From: Phormidium tenue FACHB-1050
GTDB taxonomy: Bacteria; Cyanobacteriota; Cyanobacteriia; Pseudanabaenales; Pseudanabaenaceae
DNA: 36,095 nt
Assembly: GCF_014696925.1 (NCBI RefSeq)
Contig: NZ_JACJQY010000052.1
Location: forward strand, 1 to 36,095
Direction of reading: 5' to 3'
Numbering within the stretch: position 1 is the first letter of the stretch; each line of letters starts with the position of its first letter. Shown here in pieces: positions 8,799 to 15,701 of this stretch. Made by a program: the position numbers and the translations under genes. The notes below the pieces were generated by a model. That model was not told where the DNA came from. It searched no databases and saw only the letters and a list, made by a program, of their open reading frames with translations.

Positions 8799-10090
8799 AG
8801 GCTGGCTGGCTCCCTTTCTTTGAGGAGGTTGGTAACGCGGACTTTGCCAGTTAAGAGGTCTTGCATGAGTCCAGTTTTAACTTTCTTTCGTTTGGTTAAT
8901 GTACTTTGTTCTTTAACAAGTTGAGATTGGATTAGTTCAATGTGTTTAACTATAAGCTTTTGCTCTTCTATTGGCGGGAGAATAACTCGAAATTTTATGA
9001 GTTGACCAACATTTAGATTTTCTTTACCACCACCAACTAAAATTCGATTTAGTTCCGACTGACCTAGTTGACTCGCAACATACCATACTAAATATTCAGG
9101 AAGAAGGTAATCTTTCTTTGTTGAAGTAATTAGTGTAGTGAAAGTTGGAGAGCCAACATATTTTTTCGGGACTATCGCTGTATCTCCCACATTTACCCCT
9201 GTTCTGACAGTAATTACATCTCTCTCTTGTGTTGCTTTATTTGGAAATAATGCTACAAATTTCGGATCTAAATATAGAATTTCTCTATCGTCAAAATAGC
9301 CTTTTCGTATGTTTTGATTTCTAATCATCGGTATGCCTATATCTCTATAAGCATGAGTAGTAGATGAAGCTAGACCTACAACCACACGATGGGAACATTC
9401 TTCTAGAGATGACATATCCCACTCAACTGGAATACGCCCGATCGCCGAATCTTTAAACTCATGAGTGGCTTCACTGCGGATATTGCCATTTTCATCAATG
9501 CCTTTGGTGAGCAAGTCCTGTATTAGTCCCGTTTTGATGCGTTGCTGCTTGGCGATGATGGCTTCGGTTTGGGCGATCACGCGATCAATCGTAGATAAAA
9601 CCTCAGTAATTTTTTCCTGTTCTTTTTTGTTTTCTGGATGTTGAACAATAAAAGTCTTTACAGTTGTAGCGTTTAAATTACTTTGTGTTGTTTGTGAAGA
9701 TAAATTGATAACAGAATCACGAACATACTCTAACCAATAATAGAGATACTCTTGATCAATCAATTTAGAATTAACAATCATCGCTAATATTGCTTGATTC
9801 GTAGCTAGAGTAACTTTACTAATACGAACAAGCCCAAGCGTTGCATATATTGAATACAGTAGAGAGTTCTCAGGAACTAACCAAGTATTTGAATTTTTTA
9901 ATCCTTCTCTTGTTAAAGTTTTGACAGTATGTTGCAAATATTTTCTAGTTGCACTCATATCTTCAATTGAAACAAATGGAATTTCTCCCCCATAGAAATC
10001 ACTGCGTGATGTATTTGGAGTTCCCCCAGATTTCATAACGTCAAGCAGAGAAATTAAACTGCTATTTGTCCACTCATTTACAGCAATCAC
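8795..10090 (-). CDS. hsdS: Type I restriction-modification specificity subunit S
   Basis: A 431-aa protein with the two-fold organisation of HsdS: two target-recognition domains, each followed by a conserved helical spacer. The first spacer contains [14 protein letters not shown] and the second [17 protein letters not shown], an internal repeat that marks the two halves. The first recognition domain opens with [20 protein letters not shown] and the second with [18 protein letters not shown]. It overlaps hsdM by 4 bp upstream and the AlbA_2 gene by 4 bp downstream. It sets the bipartite recognition sequence, which cannot be read from sequence alone. Recognition-domain codon and base use is more AT-rich than in hsdM, as is common for exchanged specificity domains. 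Confidence 0.93.
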   Translation of the reverse strand: MIAVNEWTNSSLISLLDVMKSGGTPNTSRSDFYGGEIPFVSIEDMSATRKYLQHTVKTLTREGLKNSNTWLVPENSLLYSIYATLGLVRISKVTLATNQAILAMIVNSKLIDQEYLYYWLEYVRDSVINLSSQTTQSNLNATTVKTFIVQHPENKKEQEKITEVLSTIDRVIAQTEAIIAKQQRIKTGLIQDLLTKGIDENGNIRSEATHEFKDSAIGRIPVEWDMSSLEECSHRVVVGLASSTTHAYRDIGIPMIRNQNIRKGYFDDREILYLDPKFVALFPNKATQERDVITVRTGVNVGDTAIVPKKYVGSPTFTTLITSTKKDYLLPEYLVWYVASQLGQSELNRILVGGGKENLNVGQLIKFRVILPPIEEQKLIVKHIELIQSQLVKEQSTLTKRKKVKTGLMQDLLTGKVRVTNLLKEREPASL

Positions 10091-12774
10091 AACAAATACC
10101 CCAGCTTACTCAAAAACTCATTTAACTCCGACAAAGTCTGCGATCGCTCCGCATCTAACTCCTGACTCGACACCGCATACTTATCCCAAAGATTTTCAAT
10201 TACAGCAATCAGCGATCGCTTAGCCCCATTCAAATAGCGAGTTAACTGCTCCCTAACCCAATCATAGAGCTTCTGCAAAATCAAAACCTTTGCCTCCTCA
10301 GTCGTTAATTGACCGCCAATTTTCTCTAACAAATCGTCAACCCGCAACAACCGCGCCTCTAACACAGACTTATCCTTAGTCAAAGCCGTCAGACTGCGTT
10401 TATAGTTTTTATCATCAGGATTTAGCGCCGCCATTTGACTCTCTAACTGCGCCAACAATTCCCGCGTTTCCCCTTGAAACTCCTCAGCCCCCAGCCGCTT
10501 TAACCGTAACTTTAAATCTAGTTCCGATTGTTTATCCTTTACCTCATCCTTTAAATCCTTAATCTGCTTTTCGAGACTGGCGATCGCATCATGAGCCTCG
10601 CGATATTTTGCCAACTCCCGCACCGCCGAAGCCCCACCCGAACCTTTCAGATCGTCCATAGCATCCTTCAGCGCTTTCTTAATGGTTGCCGCCGTAACCG
10701 ATTCATCCTCATCTGGTTCATAGTTCACTACCTCCTGCGCCGTCTCGATCGCCTCACTCAGTTCCCCCTGTAACCCACTGATGCGACCCTCTAGCTCATC
10801 AATTTCCCTCACCTCAGCATCAAAAAACTCCCTAATCAAATAGTCATCAGGAATTAGCGTATGATGCCAACCCGTATTAATAATTGTCTTCAAGTCATAG
10901 CGAATCTGTTGCCACCAATTGACAAACACCCCCGCCGCCTGAAACTCATCCAACACCCCCAAACCAATCAGCTTATCCTTTAAACCAGTCAGCAACTCCC
11001 GCCGCACCTCTGGCATCTTCTTACTTTCACCCAGATCGTTAGACAACATCGCAAAATCATCCCGCGCCACTTGCCACCATTTTCTTAGGGCAGCATAATG
11101 ATCGGCGATCGTGCTTTTTAGATTGGCATCCGCTTCCAAAGTCGTTTTAATCGCCGCCTTGGTTGTAATCTCTGACCCAAAAGCTAAATAGCGATCGCGC
11201 AACGACTGAAACAACGTCTCAGACTGCACCTTAAATTTCGCAAAATCAAGCGATCGCTCCACAACCTCACGCTCAGGAATCCCACCCAACAAGTGCGCCG
11301 TCACATCTTCGGGTTCAGGTTCGGGCGTATTGTCCACATAGCGGCGAATATTCAGATTGTAATCATGCTGCTCCACAATCTCCTGCTTACTCACCAAACG
11401 GCTATATTTGAGATATTCCTTTTTGTGGGTAAATACAAAATCAATTTTTTCAATATCTTCAGGACGTAACTTGTTCTGAGCCTTACCTTCGGCATATTCG
11501 CGATCGGCATTCACAAATAAAATCTTGTCCCGAAACTCGTCGGGCTTACTCTTATTCACCACCAGCACACAGGCAGGAATCCCCGTCCCATAAAACAACC
11601 CCGACGGCAAACTAATAATCGCCTCAATCACATCATTCTTAATCAACTCCTCCCGAATCAGCTTCTCTTTCCCCCCACGAAATAACACCCCGTGCGGCAT
11701 GACCGTCGCCATGTGACCATTAGGTTTCAGGCTAGCGATCATGTGCTGCACAAACATCAAATCCGCTTTCTTGCCCAACTCAGGACAAAACTCCCAAAAG
11801 CGATTTGCAAACTTCAAACTAGCGCGGCTGTAGTTTTGCGAAAAAGGAGGATTAGCCAAGACGCGATCGAACTTGCGAATCTGCCCATTGTCCAGAATTA
11901 ACGGATCTTCCAACGTGTCGCCATTCTCAATCGTGAAACGACTGATGTTATGCAAAATCATATTCATATTGCAGATCGACCACACCGTACCATTGGACTC
12001 CTGCCCATACATCGCCAAATTATTCGGGTCTTGTCCCTGCTCCTCCACATACTGATAGGACTGAATCAAAAAACCACCCGAACCCACCGTCGGATCGTAG
12101 ATCGTATTTCCTGCCTCTGGCTTCACCAACTGCACCAACAGCCGCACCACCTCCGAAGGCGTATAAAACTCTCCCCCTTTTTTACCCGCACTATCCGCAA
12201 AAAACTTAATCAGATACTCATAGGCAGCCCCCAACAAGTCAGGAAACTCAAAGTTATCGTTCACCAGCACAAACTTAGGCTGATTAAAGTGATCCAGCAA
12301 ATCCTTCCACTTCTGATCAGGAATCTTGGTTTTGCCCTTAGTCACATTGAAATCAATATTATTTTTCAGCACTCCTACTAAGGCATCATTAGCATCCTCA
12401 ATCGCGGCGATCGCCTTATTTAGCATATTGCCAATATCTTGCTTGAGATGCTTCAGAGGCGGTACTTGATTCCCCTCTTCATCCACCCAAGCCTCATGCC
12501 AACGTGCGCGAGGCGGAATAAAAAACGTCTCACCATAGGAAGTTTTATCTTCCAGTAATTCAGCTAAAAGTTCAGGTTCATTAGCCAGATGAGCATAGGT
12601 CGTTTTCTTAATCTCTTCCCGTTTGCGATCGAACTCATCCGATAACCGCTTAATAAACAACAGCCCAAAGATAAACTCCTTGAACTCCGAAGCATCCATC
12701 TTGCCCCGCAAAATATCGGCTGACTTCAGCAGAAAATTTTCTAATTGACTGAGGGTAATTTTCTCTTGCTGCAA
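10087..12774 (-). CDS. hsdM: Type I restriction-modification methyltransferase subunit M, long form
   Basis: An 895-aa adenine-N6 methyltransferase subunit. The N-terminal helical HsdM_N domain is followed by the AdoMet motif DPTVGSGGF (227-235) and catalytic NPPF (308-311). The methyltransferase core ends around residue 500. The remaining roughly 370 residues are rich in Glu, Lys, Leu and Gln with heptad-like coiled-coil stretches (for example [20 protein letters not shown]), which makes this longer than the usual 500-600 aa. The long form is seen in some type I systems; the tail may contact HsdR or HsdS. It is the first gene of the minus-strand operon and its upstream region holds the 16-bp iterons. 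Confidence 0.93.
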   Translation of the reverse strand: MQQEKITLSQLENFLLKSADILRGKMDASEFKEFIFGLLFIKRLSDEFDRKREEIKKTTYAHLANEPELLAELLEDKTSYGETFFIPPRARWHEAWVDEEGNQVPPLKHLKQDIGNMLNKAIAAIEDANDALVGVLKNNIDFNVTKGKTKIPDQKWKDLLDHFNQPKFVLVNDNFEFPDLLGAAYEYLIKFFADSAGKKGGEFYTPSEVVRLLVQLVKPEAGNTIYDPTVGSGGFLIQSYQYVEEQGQDPNNLAMYGQESNGTVWSICNMNMILHNISRFTIENGDTLEDPLILDNGQIRKFDRVLANPPFSQNYSRASLKFANRFWEFCPELGKKADLMFVQHMIASLKPNGHMATVMPHGVLFRGGKEKLIREELIKNDVIEAIISLPSGLFYGTGIPACVLVVNKSKPDEFRDKILFVNADREYAEGKAQNKLRPEDIEKIDFVFTHKKEYLKYSRLVSKQEIVEQHDYNLNIRRYVDNTPEPEPEDVTAHLLGGIPEREVVERSLDFAKFKVQSETLFQSLRDRYLAFGSEITTKAAIKTTLEADANLKSTIADHYAALRKWWQVARDDFAMLSNDLGESKKMPEVRRELLTGLKDKLIGLGVLDEFQAAGVFVNWWQQIRYDLKTIINTGWHHTLIPDDYLIREFFDAEVREIDELEGRISGLQGELSEAIETAQEVVNYEPDEDESVTAATIKKALKDAMDDLKGSGGASAVRELAKYREAHDAIASLEKQIKDLKDEVKDKQSELDLKLRLKRLGAEEFQGETRELLAQLESQMAALNPDDKNYKRSLTALTKDKSVLEARLLRVDDLLEKIGGQLTTEEAKVLILQKLYDWVREQLTRYLNGAKRSLIAVIENLWDKYAVSSQELDAERSQTLSELNEFLSKLGYLL

Positions 12775-13174
12775 GGTTATTCGTCCAAACTCTAAAATTT
12801 CACCAAGACCACAGATGACAAGCTACATAAACCTAGCCTTGAAATAAATGCCAGTTATGCGATCGCCTTCACAGAATAGCCGAAATCTGGTGTTAACAAC
12901 AGATTAAACCTTAATTTACATAATTACAGCTTTCTGCAATTACATCTTTCTGTAATCACAGCTTTCTGTAATGGCGCTACCTAGCGATCGCTATTCTCCT
13001 CCCCTTCAAAATGAGAGTTTCATACCTGTTTAGGTTAGAAAAACAATGCTCAGTTATTTCACAAATATTTCATGGCAGACACCAAAAACATTGCCTACTT
13101 TTTCTCATCACTAAAACAATATATTTGCCTATAAGTCAGAGAAATATTCTTTAACGCTGACTCATAAAAACACT
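12775..13174. other. Intergenic region between hsdM and the par region, with iterons
   Basis: No gene is seen. The span would hold the hsdM promoter (minus strand) and the promoter of the small gene at 13175. Its main structure is the iteron array at 12924-12971; a HIP1-like site lies around 12860. Confidence 0.6.
12924..12971. repeat. Three tandem 16-bp palindromic iterons
   Basis: Three adjacent 16-bp units: TTACAGCTTTCTGCAA, TTACATCTTTCTGTAA, TCACAGCTTTCTGTAA. The consensus TTACAG-CTTT-CTGTAA is an inverted repeat, as expected of a dimeric-protein site. The reverse complement contains TACAGAAAGC, which recurs twice at 16-bp spacing inside the RHH partition gene (14261-14292); related CTGTAA motifs lie before parA. 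They are plausible partition-centromere or replication iterons. Confidence 0.75.
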
Positions 13175-13462
13175 ATGTTAACAAACATAAAAAATAAAGT
13201 TGACAAGGCTACAGCTTTTACCAAATCATTAACCTCTCTGGTGAAAGCATTAACTGAGCTAGGCATAGCATTAACTGAGCTAGGCATAGCATTGATTCCT
13301 ACCATAGGATTATTTACTGGTACAGTACACATAGATGAGATTTATCCTAAATTACGTGAAGTAAAGGAAATCATAGATATTATTAGTAATAAGCAGCAAA
13401 TTGATGATAAAGATAAAATAAATGTCCAAAAACAACTAAAACAGTCACCTGATTTTAAATAG
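13175..13462 (+). CDS. Small hypothetical protein with a possible membrane segment
   Basis: 95 residues: a basic amphipathic N-terminus, a hydrophobic middle (GIALIPTIGLFTGTV) and a charged helical C-terminus. A tandem 21-bp duplication in the gene produces ALTELGIALTELGIAL. I recognise no family. It lies between the iterons and a 50-bp palindrome just upstream of the par operon, so it could be a plasmid maintenance protein, but nothing shows this. Confidence 0.5.
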   Translation: MLTNIKNKVDKATAFTKSLTSLVKALTELGIALTELGIALIPTIGLFTGTVHIDEIYPKLREVKEIIDIISNKQQIDDKDKINVQKQLKQSPDFK

Positions 13463-13473
13463 CTGATCTACCT

Positions 13474-13523
13474 ATATAACCCAAAAAGGGATCTCCAATT
13501 GGAGATCCCTTTTTGGGTTATAT
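13474..13523. repeat. 50-bp perfect palindrome (possible bidirectional terminator)
   Basis: The sequence is its own reverse complement from 13474 to 13523, centred on CCAATTGG at 13495-13502. The arms contain CCCAAAAAGGGATC and its complement. It lies 12 bp after the stop of the small gene and 60 bp before parA. An RNA hairpin here could terminate the upstream transcript, and a DNA cruciform is also possible. The T5 tract is inside the stem, which is unusual for a simple terminator. Confidence 0.8.
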
Positions 13524-13536
13524 GTAAATACATAAA

Positions 13537-13566
13537 TACAGTTTTCTGGTATTCTGTAATTGCAGT
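13537..13566. promoter_or_regulatory. Possible par operator upstream of parA
   Basis: Just upstream of the parA start lies TTTCTGGTATTCTGTAATTG, with the TTCTG/CTGTAA elements of the 16-bp iterons but less perfect. In ParF/ParG-type systems the small RHH protein binds such sites and represses the operon, so this is a reasonable operator candidate. Confidence 0.4.
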
Positions 13567-13582
13567 TTTATGTACTACTGGC

Positions 13583-14191
13583 ATGAAAATAATCACCGTT
13601 ACAGGGTACAAAGGTGGAGTCGCAAAATCGACTACCTCCGTACACCTTGCAACCTATTTCAGCGATAAGGGTAAAACCGTTTTACTTGATGGAGATCCGA
13701 ATCGAACGGCGATCGCATGGTCAGAACGTGGCGAAAACAAAATGCCATTTATCGCAGTCGATCAAAGGCAAGCGGTTAAGTTTGTTGCGGGTAGCGATTA
13801 CATAATTATCGATACCCCAGCCAGACCAGACAGTGACGATCTCAAGGAACTAGCGAAAGGGTGCGATTTAATGATTTTGCCTACTGCTCCTGATGTCCTC
13901 AGTTTGCAACCAATGCTAGAAATTGCTAGAGACTTAGGAGCGACTAAAGCTAATTTCAGAGCCTTAGTGACGATCGTACCGCCACACCCTAGCACCGAGG
14001 GTAAACAGATGCGAGATGAACTAGAGCTAGGCGGCGTACCTGTTTTTAAAACCACAATTCGGCGCACTGTCGGTTTTCCAAAGGCAGCTTTAGCAGGTGT
14101 CCCGATCCGCGATATCGATGATGCACGTTTGAGGATTGCATGGGCTGACTATCAAAATTTGGGTAAGGAAATAGAGGAGCTATTGAAATGA
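13583..14191 (+). CDS. parA: ParA-family partition ATPase (small, ParF-like)
   Basis: With the ATG at 13583 the protein is 202 aa and begins MKIITVTGYKGGVAKST, the deviant Walker A motif of ParA/MinD ATPases (KGGVAKST, residues 10-17). DYIIIDTPARPD supplies the Walker B-like segment and DGDPNRTA the usual D-D-P element. A longer frame from TTG at 13499 would start inside the palindrome and add 28 residues unlike the family, so I prefer 13583. The short length and lack of an N-terminal HTH point to type Ib partition (ParF class), which pairs with a small RHH protein; exactly that is encoded next, overlapping by 4 bp. The role is plasmid segregation. Confidence 0.93.
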   Translation: MKIITVTGYKGGVAKSTTSVHLATYFSDKGKTVLLDGDPNRTAIAWSERGENKMPFIAVDQRQAVKFVAGSDYIIIDTPARPDSDDLKELAKGCDLMILPTAPDVLSLQPMLEIARDLGATKANFRALVTIVPPHPSTEGKQMRDELELGGVPVFKTTIRRTVGFPKAALAGVPIRDIDDARLRIAWADYQNLGKEIEELLK

Positions 14192-14463
14192 GCGCACAGA
14201 AAAAGGTTAAGACTAGCTTTTTAGGCATTATTGACGCGGCTAGAGCCAGTGAACCAGAAGTACAGAAAGCCAGTATTACAGAAAGCCAGAATTACAGTAA
14301 TACAGAATTACAGGATACTGGTAAGCCAGAAATGGCAAATCTAACCATCAAGGTTAGTAAGGCGCGGCGTAAGCATTGGGGCGTAGAGGCTAAAAAGGAC
14401 AATACGAATTTAACTCAGGTAATCATTGAGGCTTTGATTGCTAAGTATGGTGATGCTGATTAA
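14188..14463 (+). CDS. Small RHH (ParG/CopG-like) centromere-binding protein candidate
   Basis: A 91-aa protein overlapping parA by ATGA. The N-terminal half is polar and probably disordered (ESQNYSNTELQDTGKPEM). The C-terminal half, NLTIKVSKARRKHWGVEAKK then TNLTQVIIEALIAKYG, has the strand-helix-helix layout of ribbon-helix-helix proteins. Size, position and architecture match the ParG-type partner of a ParF ATPase. The coding DNA of its disordered arm carries tandem 16-bp repeats related to the upstream iterons (14261-14292), so the protein may bind inside its own gene. Identity as ParG/ParB is by context; I cannot assign an exact family. Confidence 0.75.
   Translation: MSAQKKVKTSFLGIIDAARASEPEVQKASITESQNYSNTELQDTGKPEMANLTIKVSKARRKHWGVEAKKDNTNLTQVIIEALIAKYGDAD
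14261..14312. repeat. Iteron-related repeats inside the RHH gene
   Basis: Two 16-bp tandem units, TACAGAAAGCCAGTAT (14261-14276) and TACAGAAAGCCAGAAT (14277-14292), are followed by three shorter TACAG-led units. TACAGAAAGC is identical to the complement of the iterons at 12924-12971. The period of 16 is not a multiple of three, so it is unlikely to be explained by protein repeats. Confidence 0.6.
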
Positions 14464-14497
14464 CTTGAATGTTGGCAATAGCGATCGCACATTCCAC

Positions 14498-14538
14498 AAA
14501 AAAGCAACCTAGCCAAAATCGGTTAAGGTTGCTTTTTT
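14498..14538 (+). terminator. Rho-independent terminator after the par operon
   Basis: AAAAAAGCAACC pairs perfectly with GGTTGCTTTTTT, giving a 12-bp stem, 17-base loop and T6 tail on the plus strand. The A6 on the left arm makes it usable in both directions. It lies 35 bp after the RHH stop codon. Confidence 0.85.
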
Positions 14539-14895
14539 ATAACTTATTACCCCTAGCGACAATAACGAGTTTTATATAAATCGAGAAACAAATTTATAAA
14601 AGAGGGTCTCTTTTGTGTAAATTGATTTTGTTTTTATGTGATCGTCAACGTTTTTTATAAATGGTGATCGCAGTTATATAAATTTCGTTTATATTCAGTG
14701 GCAGTTTTTAGAAGGTATAGCTAGTCAGTCTATTTTTCCCCTTTGTTTATACTCATGCTATAAAATATTTAGAGCTAGTTTGAGAATTCAAAAAACTATA
14801 ATATTCCTCAAACATGATCATAAAAAATGAGGGTTTAAAGCCTTATTTTCAAATAGCATCTTGATGTCTATTAATATCATTAATATAATAAACTT
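14539..14895. other. AT-rich intergenic region with TATAAA-containing repeats
   Basis: No gene is seen. Motifs of the form TTATATAAA or TTTATAAA recur at about 14572, 14593, 14655 and 14692. The span 14572-14608 is a 31/37 match to 29775-29811, including a 20-bp identical core, and that second copy lies 3 bp from the transposon left end. An AT-rich origin or a promoter cluster for the next gene is possible. Confidence 0.45.
14572..14608. repeat. 37-bp repeat, copy A (copy B at 29775-29811)
   Basis: 31 of 37 bases are shared with 29775-29811. The last 20 (14589-14608, CAAATTTATAAAAGAGGGTC) are identical. The function is unknown. Confidence 0.7.
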
Positions 14896-15291
14896 ATGGC
14901 TAACCTTCGTATAAATGAAATCTTAGAACAAAAAGGTTTAAGTCTAGATAAGCTCTTGGAAGCTTTAACTGCAATTCAATCTCAAGGATCTCAGCCTATT
15001 CCACTTACGGAAGAGCTAACTCCTCATGTTAGGGCTATTGCTAAAGCTTTAGGCACATCCATAATCGAATTAACAGTGCCTGAATCTGAAGTTGAATCAT
15101 ATAAATCTAGAGTTGCTGATATAGCCAAACAAAAATTGGATGAACAGGAAGGACTGACCTCAGAACAATTGAGTGATATAAGCCTCCTTACAGGTTGGCA
15201 AACTCAACCACTTACACTGGGTGTCAAGTTGAGTAACGACAGAGACCGTGATGATTCTAGTTCAATTATATGTGCTCTCTTTGGATGTTAG
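14896..15291 (+). CDS. Hypothetical protein with HTH-like N-terminus
   Basis: 131 residues. The first 70 (MANLRINEILEQKGLSLDKL, then VRAIAKALGTSIIELT) resemble an XRE-type helix-turn-helix reading 'IAKALG..IIEL', though the spacing is atypical and the domain may be degenerate. The middle is charged and helical; the C-terminus is SSSIICALFGC with two cysteines. The promoter would be in the AT-rich repeat region upstream. I cannot assign a family. Possibilities include a plasmid regulator or a small peptide-like accessory product; neither is supported further. Confidence 0.5.
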   Translation: MANLRINEILEQKGLSLDKLLEALTAIQSQGSQPIPLTEELTPHVRAIAKALGTSIIELTVPESEVESYKSRVADIAKQKLDEQEGLTSEQLSDISLLTGWQTQPLTLGVKLSNDRDRDDSSSIICALFGC

Positions 15292-15701
15292 AAAGCATTT
15301 GAGAATTGTGAGTTTAGCCACCCTAGTCCTCCAATTCTGGGGGAAACCAGATTTAAGTCCCCCAGGATTGGGGGATTTAGAAGTCTTTATCACTGACTTT
15401 TGAACGAGATTTCATGCGTCATGTAATTCTTAAATGGTTTCTTAACTTATCGAGATAGGGCTACCGCTCTCGTCTTTAGTAGTGATTTACAGCAAATTAG
15501 TAGTTTATACTTCCATTCCAATTTAGTTGACTAGTATCGAGATTATGAATAAAAACTCGTTAGATTTGTATAAGTCCTATTGGGAGCATCTCACTTTAGA
15601 AAATTTGGTAAAGACAAGGGGCTTAAGCCCCTTGTTCTAGGCTCAGGAAAATTTGGACTACGCCAAAGTGAGATGCTCCCGTCCTATTAATATCAAACAA
15701 T
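15292..15701. other. Intergenic region with an inverted C/G-tract repeat and a MITE
   Basis: No gene is seen. At about 15330-15376 CCTCCAATTCTGGGGG is followed by CCCCCAGGATTGGGGGA, an inverted repeat of the same type as the large hairpin at 19185-19238. At 15582-15680 there is a MITE with target-site duplications. The promoter of the pentapeptide protein gene must be close to or inside the MITE. Confidence 0.6.
15574..15688. mobile_element. 99-bp MITE with 16-bp perfect inverted repeats and 8-bp target duplication
   Basis: The terminal repeats GGGAGCATCTCACTTT (15582-15597) and AAAGTGAGATGCTCCC (15665-15680) are exact complements. They are bounded by identical direct repeats GTCCTATT (15574-15581 and 15681-15688). 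The centre has a palindrome, AAGGGGCTTAAGCCCCTT. It encodes nothing, so it would need a transposase in trans. I cannot name the parent IS family; 8-bp duplications occur in several. The right end lies 21 bp before the next ATG. Confidence 0.9.

Noticed and set aside
13499-13582. Longer ParA start at TTG 13499
   Set aside because: It would begin inside the palindrome and add 28 residues not typical of ParA; ATG at 13583 gives the family-standard N-terminus.
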